Below are positions 1 to 7,401 of a DNA stretch of 18,828 nt, piece by piece. The translations under genes and the position numbers were made by a program. Under the pieces are notes generated by a model. The model was not told the DNA's origin. It did no database searches and saw only the letters and a list, made by a program, of their open reading frames with translations. This stretch comes from AM-2324 sp042091035 (GTDB lineage: Bacteria > Bacteroidota > Bacteroidia > Chitinophagales > Saprospiraceae), in assembly GCA_042091035.1 (NCBI GenBank), contig JBELIG010000045.1, forward strand, positions 1 to 18,828, read 5' to 3'. Within the stretch, counting starts at the first letter, position 1; the number at the start of each line of letters is the position of its first letter.

Positions 1-919
1 CCATTGCATGCTTCAAAAAGCCTGAAGCCTGACCAAATATCGCATTCATAGGACATCGCTCTATCAAGTAATAACCATCTAGAAAATTTTTCACTCCTCC
101 AGATATAATTATTTCTTGACAAGCAAAACTACGCTTTTCTGATTTAATTATATCTCGAAGTTGTTCAACCATTTCTACTGCACTGTGGCCTACATTCGCA
201 AGTCCTTTATACAATTCATGGAAGTAATCATCCGCACGAAGCATTTCTAGTTTGGCAAAATTCGTCCCACCGTTTGCTGCAAAGTCAATGGCCTGCACAG
301 GTAATTTTAATAGTTCCAACATACTCTTTGGACCAAAACCCTGACCTACCTCCTTCACTATGATTGGAAAGTCAAAATGCTCTAAACATAATTTCACAAT
401 ATCCAATGGAGACGATTTATATATATCACCTTCTGGCTGCAGCCACTCCTGCATAGGATTTACATGAATGATCAAACCATTAGCTTCCAGTTTGTCAACC
501 ATGTTACGGATAAGGTGCAATTTATTTAGGTCTCTTAATTCCTCAATCTGAGCAACGCCAAGGTTTGCGAACAAAGCTTGTTGATCTCCAATGATAGGTC
601 TCACATTAAAATCTACAAAAGCATCGTCGTCTTCTAACAATGGTCGACAAGATCCCAAGCCCATACCAAAACCAAATTCACTACATACCTTTGCTAAGTT
701 TCGGTTGATGATGCGGGCACGTTCGGTACCGCCTGTCATACTTGAAACCCAAAAAGGCACAGATTGTCTGACCCCAAGAATATTCAAAGACAAATCAACA
801 TCACTATTGTCATTGGAGGCGAGCATGGGCTCATAATTAAATCGTGGATCAATCATTGCTGATCCAATCTGAGACCTGAAGGCCAAATCAATGTGATCTC
901 CTTTTCTATCCTCTGACAT
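1..919 (-). CDS. fni: Type 2 isopentenyl-diphosphate delta-isomerase, 3' end outside window
   Basis: FMN- and NAD(P)H-dependent enzyme that interconverts isopentenyl and dimethylallyl diphosphate in cytosolic isoprenoid synthesis. The reverse complement reads from ATG at 917-919 to the window edge without a stop, giving 306 complete codons. Family motifs seen: RKGDHIDLAF (residues 5-14), MTGGT (61-65), GLGSCR (87-92), HVNPMQEWLQPEGD (152-165, matching the family's H-x-NP-Q-E-QPEGD active-site loop), VKEVGQGFG (188-196), DFAANGGTN (212-220, flavin phosphate region) and ISGG (272-275). Family members are usually about 340-360 residues, so roughly 40-50 residues lie beyond the left edge. The gene diverges from rplM across a 332-bp gap. 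A TAACTTTG -7 box on this strand lies about 45 bp upstream. The family assignment is firm; the true 3' end cannot be seen. Confidence 0.93.
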   Translation of the reverse strand, partial: MSEDRKGDHIDLAFRSQIGSAMIDPRFNYEPMLASNDNSDVDLSLNILGVRQSVPFWVSSMTGGTERARIINRNLAKVCSEFGFGMGLGSCRPLLEDDDAFVDFNVRPIIGDQQALFANLGVAQIEELRDLNKLHLIRNMVDKLEANGLIIHVNPMQEWLQPEGDIYKSSPLDIVKLCLEHFDFPIIVKEVGQGFGPKSMLELLKLPVQAIDFAANGGTNFAKLEMLRADDYFHELYKGLANVGHSAVEMVEQLRDIIKSEKRSFACQEIIISGGVKNFLDGYYLIERCPMNAIFGQASGFLKHAM

Positions 920-964
920 AGATTTATCTATTTTGTTCAGTGTTTTTTAACAAATACTGCTCAA

Positions 965-972
965 CAAAGTTA
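965..972 (-). promoter_or_regulatory. Putative Bacteroidota -7 box for fni
   Basis: Read on the minus strand this is TAACTTTG, an exact match to the Bacteroidota TAnnTTTG -7 element. A TTG on the same strand at 998-1000 could serve as the -33 element, but the 25-nt spacing is longer than usual. It would give a leader of about 40 nt before the fni ATG. The rest of the 920-1251 gap holds an 11-bp tandem repeat, a 17-bp dyad and the rplM promoter, listed separately; I see no gene in it. Confidence 0.45.
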
Positions 973-1039
973 AGCCATTGTGTATAATATTTAAGAGCAA
1001 AATGAATGATTTGATCCAATTGACTAAAATTTAGATTAA

Positions 1040-1061
1040 AAAATGGCTTCAAAATGGCTTC
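1040..1061. repeat. 11-bp exact tandem duplication
   Basis: AAAATGGCTTC occurs twice in direct succession (1040-1050 and 1051-1061) in the fni-rplM divergent gap. It looks like a simple slippage duplication; no function is evident. Confidence 0.7.
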
Positions 1062-1096
1062 AAAAAGTTAATGTTGAAAAAAAATGTGCGATTTTT

Positions 1097-1113
1097 TAAC
1101 TGATTATCAGTTA
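1097..1113. promoter_or_regulatory. 17-bp perfect dyad, possible operator
   Basis: TAACTGAT-T-ATCAGTTA is a perfect inverted repeat with a single central base. It lies between fni and rplM, about 60-80 bp upstream of the rplM -7 box and about 180 bp upstream of fni. The size and symmetry suit a dimeric regulator site, but no candidate regulator is visible in the window. It could also be chance in AT-rich DNA. Confidence 0.35.
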
Positions 1114-1151
1114 GTTACATATTACACCTAGCTAAAATTATGGTAAAATGC

Positions 1152-1182
1152 TTGTTTATTGAATTCTAGAAATGTACCTTTG
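1152..1182 (+). promoter_or_regulatory. Promoter of the rplM-rpsI operon
   Basis: TACCTTTG at 1175-1182 matches the Bacteroidota -7 consensus TAnnTTTG exactly. TTG at 1152-1154 lies 20 nt upstream and fits the -33 element. Transcription would begin near 1188-1190 and give a leader of about 60 nt before rplM. That leader contains a small hairpin (AATTG at 1211-1215 pairing with CAATT at 1221-1225). An r-protein autoregulatory leader is conceivable but not demonstrated. Confidence 0.7.
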
Positions 1183-1251
1183 CACCTGCTAAAGCGGTAG
1201 TTACATACTGAATTGATTAGCAATTAAATAATAACCAAAAATATAGAGGTT

Positions 1252-1698
1252 GTGGATCATTTAAGTTACAAAACAAAATCTGCAAGAAAAGAGGACGTAC
1301 AGCATGATTGGTACATCGTTGATGCAGAGAATGAGGTTGTAGGTCGCCTTTGTACTAAAATCGCGCATGTATTGAGAGGGAAGCATAAGCCTTCTTATAC
1401 ACCTCACGTGGATTGTGGTGATAACGTAATCGTTATCAACGCACACAAAGTACGTTTTACAGGTTCAAAGACTGAGCAGAAAGAATACGTTCGTTACTCA
1501 GGTTACCCAGGTGGACAAAAGAAAGCTACACCAGCTGATCTTTTTGCTAAAAAGCCTGAAGCAATAGTTGAGAACGCAGTAAGAGGAATGCTTCCTAAGA
1601 CTAAATTAGGACGCGCTATGTTTAAAAAATTGTTTGTATATGCTGACAATGAGCACCCACATGATGCTCAGAAGCCGCAGACATTGGATTTGAAATAA
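1252..1698 (+). CDS. rplM: 50S ribosomal protein L13
   Basis: Large-subunit ribosomal protein L13, an early-assembly protein that binds 23S rRNA. The 148-residue product has the normal family length and begins MDHLSYKTKSARK, which resembles Bacteroidota L13 N-termini. The central VDAENEVVGRLCTKIAHVLRGKH and DCGDNVIVINAHKVRFTG segments and the later RGMLPKTKLGR motif are characteristic of L13. The start codon is GTG at 1252-1254, chosen because the product then begins at the usual L13 N-terminus. rpsI follows after 20 nt, the widely conserved rplM-rpsI pair, so both are presumably transcribed from the promoter at 1152-1182. Confidence 0.97.
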   Translation: MDHLSYKTKSARKEDVQHDWYIVDAENEVVGRLCTKIAHVLRGKHKPSYTPHVDCGDNVIVINAHKVRFTGSKTEQKEYVRYSGYPGGQKKATPADLFAKKPEAIVENAVRGMLPKTKLGRAMFKKLFVYADNEHPHDAQKPQTLDLK

Positions 1699-1718
1699 TT
1701 AAAAGGTAATTCTTCGAT

Positions 1719-2108
1719 ATGGAAATGATAAATAAAATCGGTAGAAGAAAAGCTTCAGTTGCTCGTCTTTATATGAAAAAAGGAGAGGGTAACATTACCG
1801 TAAACGGAAAAGATTACAGAGAGTATTTTCCACAGCAACATATTCAAGGAAAGATTACAGCTCCTTTCAAAACACTTGAACTTGAACACACTGTGTACGA
1901 TATCAAAGTAACTGTAAGAGGTGGTGGTTTTAAAGGACAAGCGGATGCAATAAGAATGGCACTTTCCCGTGCACTTGTTGAGCTTAACGCTGACTTCCGT
2001 AAGCCTTTGAAAGATGAGAAGTTTCTTATGCGTGATGCGAGAGCAGTTGAGCGTAAGAAGTATGGTAAACCTAAAGCGAGAAAGAGCTTCCAGTTTTCAA
2101 AGCGTTAA
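1719..2108 (+). CDS. rpsI: 30S ribosomal protein S9
   Basis: Small-subunit protein S9, whose basic C-terminal tail reaches towards the P-site tRNA. At 129 residues it has the usual length. Diagnostic features are the N-terminal GRRKASVARLYM, the internal GGGFKGQADAIRMALSRAL, and the C-terminal KKYGKPKARKSFQFSKR, which ends in the family's K-R terminus. The preferred start is ATG at 1719; a second ATG two codons later is possible. It lies 20 nt after rplM and 57 nt before rpsB, so the four translation genes probably share transcripts. Confidence 0.97.
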   Translation: MEMINKIGRRKASVARLYMKKGEGNITVNGKDYREYFPQQHIQGKITAPFKTLELEHTVYDIKVTVRGGGFKGQADAIRMALSRALVELNADFRKPLKDEKFLMRDARAVERKKYGKPKARKSFQFSKR

Positions 2109-2165
2109 TCTTTGGAAAATTTTGGAAAGAGTTTTTTTCTTTGAACTTTATAATGTTTAAGAATA

Positions 2166-2888
2166 ATGGAAAAGCCCACATATAAAAATTTGCTTGATGC
2201 CGGCGTTCACTTTGGTCACTTGAAGAAGAAGTGGAACCCGAAAATGTCTCCATATATCTTCATGGAGCGCAAAGGCATACATATTATCGATTTGAATCGT
2301 ACATCAGAATGCCTAGATACAGCATCTGATGCACTACGCCAGATCGCTAAGTCAGGTAAGAAAGTCCTATTCGTAGCTACTAAGAAGCAAGCGCGTAAGA
2401 TTGTTGCAGAAGCTGCACAATCAGTAGGAATGCCTTACGTAACTGAGCGTTGGTTAGGTGGAATGTTGACAAACTTCTCAACAATCCGTAAGTCGATTAA
2501 GAAAATGAATACTATCGACAAGATGCTACAGGATGGTACTGCTTCAAGCATGACCAAGAAAGAGATCCTTACTTTGACGCGTGAGCGTAACAAGTTGGAG
2601 AAAATTCTTGGCGGTATAGCAAACCTAAACCGTATTCCTCAAGCTATATTCGTTGTAGATATCGTTCACGAACACCTTGCGATCAAAGAAGCGCACAAAC
2701 TAGGTCTTCGTACTTTAGGAATGGTGGATACGAACTCTGATCCAAATCAGGTTCACTTCCCAATCCCTGCGAATGATGATGCATCTAAATCTATCGAATT
2801 GATTGTAAACTATGCAACTAGTGCAATCAAAGAAGGTTTAGAAGAACGCAGAAAGTCGAAAGACGCTGAGGAAGCTGCTGCTAAATAA
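2166..2888 (+). CDS. rpsB: 30S ribosomal protein S2
   Basis: Small-subunit protein S2, which joins late in 30S assembly and helps dock S1-like proteins. The 240-residue product begins with the typical LLDAGVHFGHLKKKWNPKM and contains IHIIDLNRT, VLFVATKKQA, ERWLGGMLTNF and GMVDTNSDPN, all S2 signature segments. The acidic/alanine-rich tail is common in this phylum. It lies directly upstream of tsf, as in most bacteria, but the 115-nt gap between them contains a strong stem-loop (2919-2960) that may reduce or process the downstream message. Confidence 0.97.
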   Translation: MEKPTYKNLLDAGVHFGHLKKKWNPKMSPYIFMERKGIHIIDLNRTSECLDTASDALRQIAKSGKKVLFVATKKQARKIVAEAAQSVGMPYVTERWLGGMLTNFSTIRKSIKKMNTIDKMLQDGTASSMTKKEILTLTRERNKLEKILGGIANLNRIPQAIFVVDIVHEHLAIKEAHKLGLRTLGMVDTNSDPNQVHFPIPANDDASKSIELIVNYATSAIKEGLEERRKSKDAEEAAAK

Positions 2889-2918
2889 TTAGCATTTTGT
2901 TTACATGAAATAATTTAG

Positions 2919-2960
2919 AATGTTGAAGGAAATTTATATTATGAATTTCCTTTCAACATT
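2919..2960 (+). terminator. Stem-loop between rpsB and tsf (partial terminator, attenuator or processing site)
   Basis: AATGTTGAAGGAAATT (2919-2934) pairs with AATTTCCTTTCAACATT (2944-2960) apart from one bulged T, around a short AT loop. The arm lacks a G/C-rich base and is followed by TTAGTATTATATTTTTT rather than an immediate T run. A weak terminator, an RNase processing site or an mRNA-stability element are all possible. Confidence 0.55.
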
Positions 2961-3003
2961 TTAGTATTATATTTTTTAAAAAATTTCACAATACTCCCTA
3001 GAC

Positions 3004-3834
3004 ATGAGTAAAATTTCTGCTGCTGACGTTAAAAAGCTTCGCGACCTTACAGGTGCCGGAATGATGGATTGTAAAAAGGCACTTGCGGAAGCAAATGGTG
3101 ACATCGATAAAGCGATCGAAGAACTACGTAAGAAAGGTCAAAAACTTTCTGCAAAGAGAGCTGACCGTGATGCAAACGAAGGTGTAGTTATCGCTATCAC
3201 AAATGACGATAACACAATTGGTGTTGTAGTTCGCCTAAGCTGTGAAACAGATTTCGTTGCTAAAAACGAAGACTTTATAAACCTTGGAAAGACATTCGCT
3301 AATATAGCGCTTGAAAATAAACCTGCTAGCCTTGAAGCATACCTTGCTTTACCTTTCGAAAACATCACTGTTGGAGAAAAAGTAATCGAGCAAGTAGGTG
3401 TTATCGGTGAAAAGGTAGAGATCAGTGCATATGACTTAGTTGAGTCTGCAATGGTTACTCCTTACATTCACGCTGGTTACAAAGCTGGTGTTGTTGTAGG
3501 ATTCAATAAAACATCTGATGCATTTGTTACTGCAGGAAAAGATGTTGCTATGCAAGTAGCAGCAATGGCTCCACTGGCAGTAAACGAAGACGGTATCGAT
3601 TCTACTATTATCGAGAAAGAAATAGAGATCGGTAAAGAGCAAGCAAGAGCTGAAGGTAAGCCAGAGGCAATGCTTGAAAGAATTGCAGAAGGTAAATTGA
3701 AGAAGTTCTTCAAAGAAAGAACTCTTATGAACCAAGTGTTCGTAAAAGATAACAAGCAAACTATTGCTACTTATCTACAAAGCGTAGAGAAAGACCTTAT
3801 CGTTACAGATTTCAAACATGTAACTTTAGGATAA
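3004..3834 (+). CDS. tsf: Translation elongation factor Ts
   Basis: Guanine-nucleotide exchange factor that recharges EF-Tu with GTP in the cytosol. The 276-residue product has the usual length. The N-terminal UBA-like domain (KLRDLTGAGMMDCKKAL, about residues 11-27) and the core motif CETDFVAKNEDF (about 79-90), which contacts EF-Tu, are both present, followed by the two-subdomain core. The start is ATG at 3004, a few bases after TCCCTAGAC, with no strong Shine-Dalgarno sequence. It follows rpsB after 115 nt and ends just before a clear intrinsic terminator, so this is the last gene of the translation cluster. Confidence 0.97.
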   Translation: MSKISAADVKKLRDLTGAGMMDCKKALAEANGDIDKAIEELRKKGQKLSAKRADRDANEGVVIAITNDDNTIGVVVRLSCETDFVAKNEDFINLGKTFANIALENKPASLEAYLALPFENITVGEKVIEQVGVIGEKVEISAYDLVESAMVTPYIHAGYKAGVVVGFNKTSDAFVTAGKDVAMQVAAMAPLAVNEDGIDSTIIEKEIEIGKEQARAEGKPEAMLERIAEGKLKKFFKERTLMNQVFVKDNKQTIATYLQSVEKDLIVTDFKHVTLG

Positions 3835-3841
3835 AACATAT

Positions 3842-3875
3842 AAAAAGGATAGGCGCAATGCTTATCCTTTTTTTT
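3842..3875 (+). terminator. Intrinsic terminator after tsf
   Basis: AAAAAGGATA (3842-3851) pairs with TATCCTTTTT (3863-3872) around a loop containing a short GGC/GCT inner pairing, and the T run continues to 3875. It begins eight nt after the tsf stop and closes the rplM-rpsI-rpsB-tsf cluster. Confidence 0.88.
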
Positions 3876-3927
3876 TATACCTACCCAAAGTCTAAATTTA
3901 AGTCCTTCTACTTTTCAAAGTATTTAG

Positions 3928-3935
3928 TAACTTTG
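3928..3935 (+). promoter_or_regulatory. Putative -7 box for pyrH
   Basis: TAACTTTG matches TAnnTTTG exactly, but I see no convincing TTG -33 element at the expected distance. It would start a leader of about 80 nt. The leader contains a two-part hairpin: GAACG (3957-3961) with CGTTC (3979-3983), and inside it AAAAC (3964-3968) with GTTTT (3973-3977). Confidence 0.55.
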
Positions 3936-4023
3936 AAAAACTTGTCCTGTCTCAAGGAACGCAAAAACCCGTGTTTTCCGTTCAAATAACAGACCAAATT
4001 TAAAGTGAACCATATTCAAAAGG

Positions 4024-4728
4024 ATGAAATACAAAAGAGTACTTCTTAAGCTAAGCGGTGAAAGCCTAATGGGTGATAAAAATTTCGGTATCTCCCCTAA
4101 TATGTTAGTCCATTACTCCAAGCAAATCAAAGCCATTAGTGATCTAGGGGTAGAAGTAGCAGTGGTAATTGGAGGTGGCAACATCTTCAGGGGCCTACAA
4201 GCGGAAGATTCAGGAATAGAACGTGTTCAAGGTGATTATATGGGAATGATGGCAACCGTGATAAACGGAATGGCCCTTCAATCCTCATTAGAAGTTCATG
4301 GAATGCACACTAGACTCATATCCGCTATTGAAATGAAAGAAATAGCAGAACCTTATATACGCAGACGAGCGATTAGACACCTTGAAAAAGGAAGGATCGT
4401 TATTTTCTCTGCAGGAACAGGTAGTCCTTACTTTACGACAGATTCTGCTGCTGCTCTTCGAGCAAATGAAATAAGTGCAGATGTTCTTTTAAAAGGTACA
4501 CGGGTAGATGGTATCTATTCAGCAGATCCTGAAAAAGATCCTGAGGCAATCAAATTCAATGAGATCAGCTTTAATGATGTAATTACAAAGGGATTAAACG
4601 TGATGGATATGACAGCGTTTACCATGTGTAATGAAAATGATCTTCCAATCATTGTATTTGATATCAACACACCACAAAATCTTGTGGATATCGTACAAGG
4701 AAAAGAAATCGGAACACTAGTTTGCTAA
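4024..4728 (+). CDS. pyrH: UMP kinase (uridylate kinase)
   Basis: Phosphorylates UMP to UDP with ATP, an essential step of pyrimidine nucleotide synthesis. It belongs to the amino-acid-kinase fold and works as a cytosolic hexamer. The 234-residue protein shows the phosphate-binding N-terminus KLSGESLMG (9-17), GGGNIFRG (about 51-58), and the nucleotide-binding TDSAAALRANEI segment in the C-terminal half, with family-typical length. It has its own -7 box and lies between two terminators, so it appears monocistronic, although it stands next to rpsB-tsf as in many bacteria. frr, its frequent downstream partner, is absent here. Confidence 0.97.
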   Translation: MKYKRVLLKLSGESLMGDKNFGISPNMLVHYSKQIKAISDLGVEVAVVIGGGNIFRGLQAEDSGIERVQGDYMGMMATVINGMALQSSLEVHGMHTRLISAIEMKEIAEPYIRRRAIRHLEKGRIVIFSAGTGSPYFTTDSAAALRANEISADVLLKGTRVDGIYSADPEKDPEAIKFNEISFNDVITKGLNVMDMTAFTMCNENDLPIIVFDINTPQNLVDIVQGKEIGTLVC

Positions 4729-4730
4729 TA

Positions 4731-4763
4731 AAAAAAGGGGATGAATTATCATCCCCTTTTTTT
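4731..4763. terminator. Bidirectional terminator between pyrH and the converging reductase gene
   Basis: AAAAAAGGGGATG (4731-4743) pairs with CATCCCCTTTTTT (4750-4762) around AATTAT. The A run on one side and T run on the other make it work on both strands. The TAA stop of the minus-strand reductase (4762-4764) lies within its T run, so the two genes share one compact terminator. Confidence 0.9.
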
Positions 4764-5838
4764 ATTTATTCATATCTAACTTTAAGTTTGCACTAGTAGC
4801 TTGTGCCTGACAACATAAGACATAACCGTCTTTAACTTCATCATCATCTAAAGCAGCGTGTTCTTTCATATGCACTGAACCAGACTCAACTTTTGCAATG
4901 CAAGAACTACAAGCTCCTGCCCTACAAGAATAAGGCGCATCAATACCTCCTTTAATCATAGCATCAAGAATTATATCGCCAGCTTTTAACTGAATCTCTG
5001 TCTCCTCTCCATCCTGAACGACTGTCAATAGACTTGCAACTCCTATAGATGAATCCTGACTCACAAAGAATAGCTCTTTGTGTATAGATTTACTACTGAA
5101 TCCATGTGAACTAAATGCCTTTTTACTCAGATCAACTAAACCCTCTGGACCACATAGATACACTTGACTATTTGCAGTCTTCTTATGCAAATCTAATACC
5201 GTATTTAATTTATCAGAATCAATACGACCGTTGCAGCTTTTATTGTCAGTGGACCAAGAAGCACTTTTCTTAAACCTAGAGAATAAACCACCTGCTTTGG
5301 AATACGCATGGTAAACAAATAATTGTCCCTTATACTTCTGTTCAAGCACTTCAAGCTCCTTACCAAAAATTACTTGATCATCTTTTTTATTACCATATAC
5401 CAAGACCAACTTGGACATTGGCTGATGCTCTAGACAGTTTTTTATCATGGAAAAGATAGGCGTAATCCCTGAACCTGCAGCAACAAAAAATAGGGTTTCC
5501 TTAGAGTTCTCCATAGGTTGGAGCGTAAAGCTTCCATCAACAGGCTGTACCTTTACAGTATCTCCTTCCTGGAGGCTATCCATTATATAATTAGAAACTA
5601 TCCCATTCTTAACTCGCTTAACAGACACTTGCAGATCTTCTTCAAAAGGTGCTGAACTTATAGAATAAGATCGCACCACCTCTTCACCACCAATATTAAA
5701 TGCAAGGCTTATAAACTGACCAGACTTGTATTCAAAAGCATCACTATGTGCTGAGGGTATATCGAAGACGAGCGAACAGCTATCTGCCGTTTCTGCTTTT
5801 TTTGCTTTCAGCAATAAATCAAATGTTGTAATATCCAT
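4762..5838 (-). CDS. PaaE-like flavin reductase with C-terminal 2Fe-2S ferredoxin domain
   Basis: NAD(P)H-dependent electron-transfer protein of the ferredoxin-NADP-reductase type, 358 residues, no signal peptide. Order of domains: FAD-binding barrel with RSYSIS (56-61); NAD(P)-binding domain with GSGITP (122-127) and LCGPEG (228-233); C-terminal plant-type ferredoxin with cluster cysteines 305, 310, 313 and 343 (C-x4-C-x2-C-x29-C). This layout is that of PaaE, the reductase of phenylacetyl-CoA epoxidase, and of related monooxygenase reductases. No paaABCD or other oxygenase gene is nearby, so the electron acceptor is unknown. A -7 box (5949-5956) and two leader hairpins lie upstream. Fold and cofactors are near certain; the pathway is not. 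Confidence 0.88.
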   Translation of the reverse strand: MDITTFDLLLKAKKAETADSCSLVFDIPSAHSDAFEYKSGQFISLAFNIGGEEVVRSYSISSAPFEEDLQVSVKRVKNGIVSNYIMDSLQEGDTVKVQPVDGSFTLQPMENSKETLFFVAAGSGITPIFSMIKNCLEHQPMSKLVLVYGNKKDDQVIFGKELEVLEQKYKGQLFVYHAYSKAGGLFSRFKKSASWSTDNKSCNGRIDSDKLNTVLDLHKKTANSQVYLCGPEGLVDLSKKAFSSHGFSSKSIHKELFFVSQDSSIGVASLLTVVQDGEETEIQLKAGDIILDAMIKGGIDAPYSCRAGACSSCIAKVESGSVHMKEHAALDDDEVKDGYVLCCQAQATSANLKLDMNK

Positions 5839-5879
5839 GAACCTGAAAATTCTTTCTATAATCGTTTAATTCCTTAACA

Positions 5880-5956
5880 CCTTTAATCCTTGAAAGTTAA
5901 AGGCTGCCCTAAAAATACAGCATCAAAAGGGCTTATTCATTTATTAAGCAAATGTA
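5880..5956 (-). promoter_or_regulatory. Putative promoter -7 box and structured leader of the reductase gene
   Basis: On the minus strand TACATTTG (5949-5956) matches TAnnTTTG; no good -33 element is seen. The roughly 100-nt leader would contain two hairpins: GCCCT (5932-5928) with AGGGC (5910-5906), and CCTTTAA (5903-5897) with TTAAAGG (5886-5880), a perfect 7-bp stem. Function unknown. Confidence 0.4.
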
Positions 5957-6048
5957 ACAATAGATATCAAACACTTGTGGTTTAATTCTACGATTAAAAG
6001 TAATTTAATGTTAATAAATACAATTATTACAAGAAGAGAAAATACGCT

Positions 6049-6077
6049 AAGCTCAAGTATCTTGACTAAGATAGCTT
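6049..6077 (-). terminator. Possible weak terminator after the ABC permease gene
   Basis: On the minus strand AAGC-TATCTT (6077-6068) pairs with AAGATA (6063-6058) and, after a 5-nt bulge, GCTT (6052-6049). It is followed by AGCGTATTTTCTCTTCTT. It sits just after the permease stop. The T tract is interrupted, so termination would be inefficient. Confidence 0.4.
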
Positions 6078-6083
6078 ATAGAC

Positions 6084-7310
6084 TTATTCGTAACGAAGTG
6101 ATTCGATCGGATCCATCTTTGCTGCCTTCCTTGCAGGAATAATACCTGCCAGTAAACCAGTAATAAAGCTAATAGCTACGGCAAGACCTATCCATGCCCA
6201 TGGCATTACAAAAGCACCGCCGGCATAACTACTAATCAGTAAGCCAACCAATATGGCCAGTATAACACCAACAAATCCTCCAATTTGACACATAACTATT
6301 GCCTCTGTCAAGAATTGAATTAAGATATTATTTTCCTTCGCACCTAAAGCTTTACGAACTCCGATCTCACGGGTTCGTTCAGTTACTGATACAAGCATTA
6401 TATTCATCAAACCGATTGCAGCACCAAGCAAGGTCATCAAACCGATTGCTACAGCTCCACTCCTAAGGCTGACCGTATTCTCACGAATTAATTGAACTAA
6501 GCCATCACTCTTTCTGATTTCAAAATCATTTTCCTGAGCTGCCTTGAGCCCCCTAATTGGGCGAAATGCGCCTGTTGCAGCTGCTATTGCCCCTTCCATT
6601 TCTTCTTGTTTGCGAACAGCGACTTCAATTCTATAATTCATTCTTGAAGATCCGTAGAATCGCTTTGCGGTATATAAAGGAATGAACACACTCTCATCTT
6701 CAGAACTTCCACTACTCTTACCTCTGCTTTCGATGATACCAATAATTAGATAACGCTTATTATCTACGATTACTTGTTTCCCCAGTGCTTCCTCACTTTT
6801 TCCTCCATACAATTCTTTAACAACATCTATCCCAACTACTGCAAGATTATCTCCTCCCAATACTTCATTAAGCGTGAAACCCCGCCCAATAGACAAATCA
6901 ATACTCTTATTGAATAAATAATTCTCATCAATCCCGGCGACATCAAATACAGGATCTGTTTGTTCTTCCTTATAGCGAAGCACTTTAGAGCCTCCACATC
7001 TCAAGTAAACAGAGGTAGGAGCTTTGTCATTAAACATGGATTTGAATTGGGTTGCCTGCTTATAATTTATAGTCTCAGCTTGCTTTTGATTGTCTCCTCT
7101 CAAGCCACGACCAGCGGGTATTATAGAGAAAGAGTTTGCCCCTAAGGAGGCAAAATTATCATTCAAGGAGTAGATGACCTGATCGATAGCTGTGAGTATA
7201 CCCACAAGTGCCATTATTCCAAATGCAATCATCATAAGTGTCAAAAAGGCGCGCACTATATTACCTCGTAATGAACGTAGTGCAACCAATATATTTTCCA
7301 TCAATTTCAT
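6084..7310 (-). CDS. ABC transporter permease, MacB/FtsX type
   Basis: Inner-membrane subunit of a MacB-like ABC system (family roles: lipoprotein or peptide export and other mechanical functions). The 408 residues run: short cytoplasmic N-terminus; TM1 about 20-42; a large extracytoplasmic MacB_PCD-type domain about 43-283; TM2 about 285-308; TM3 about 340-362; TM4 about 370-393. Between TM2 and TM3 is the coupling helix ERTREIGVRKALGAK (311-325), and the protein ends with the signature IPARKAAKMDPIESLRYE. No ATPase or membrane-fusion gene is adjacent within the window, so its partner must be elsewhere. ATG at 7308-7310 is used; an internal ATG at codon 4 is equally plausible. Substrate cannot be predicted. 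Confidence 0.9.
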   Translation of the reverse strand: MKLMENILVALRSLRGNIVRAFLTLMMIAFGIMALVGILTAIDQVIYSLNDNFASLGANSFSIIPAGRGLRGDNQKQAETINYKQATQFKSMFNDKAPTSVYLRCGGSKVLRYKEEQTDPVFDVAGIDENYLFNKSIDLSIGRGFTLNEVLGGDNLAVVGIDVVKELYGGKSEEALGKQVIVDNKRYLIIGIIESRGKSSGSSEDESVFIPLYTAKRFYGSSRMNYRIEVAVRKQEEMEGAIAAATGAFRPIRGLKAAQENDFEIRKSDGLVQLIRENTVSLRSGAVAIGLMTLLGAAIGLMNIMLVSVTERTREIGVRKALGAKENNILIQFLTEAIVMCQIGGFVGVILAILVGLLISSYAGGAFVMPWAWIGLAVAISFITGLLAGIIPARKAAKMDPIESLRYE

Positions 7311-7352
7311 AAATAGCAGATTTACAAATTGAAAGTATAAAAGAATAAATTA

Positions 7353-7384
7353 AAAATGCCTTTTCATCGATGAAAAGGCATTTT
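7353..7384. terminator. Perfect 32-bp palindromic terminator after the IMPase-family gene
   Basis: The arm AAAATGCCTTTTCATC (7353-7368) is followed immediately by its exact reverse complement (7369-7384). As RNA on the minus strand it forms a long GC-containing stem ending in TTTTTAATTT, a good intrinsic terminator for the peptidase-hpt-IMPase unit. It lies 17 bp after that unit's last stop and upstream of the permease gene. Confidence 0.82.
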
Positions 7385-7401
7385 GTAAAGACGATCAAAT
7401 C

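Noticed and set aside
591..836. An 81-codon plus-strand frame in the left region
   Set aside because: It lies antisense to the clear isopentenyl-diphosphate isomerase gene and has no recognisable features.
1183..1251. rplM leader as a defined r-protein autoregulatory RNA
   Set aside because: Only one short 5-bp AT-rich hairpin is visible; without alignment or covariation I cannot support a named leader motif.
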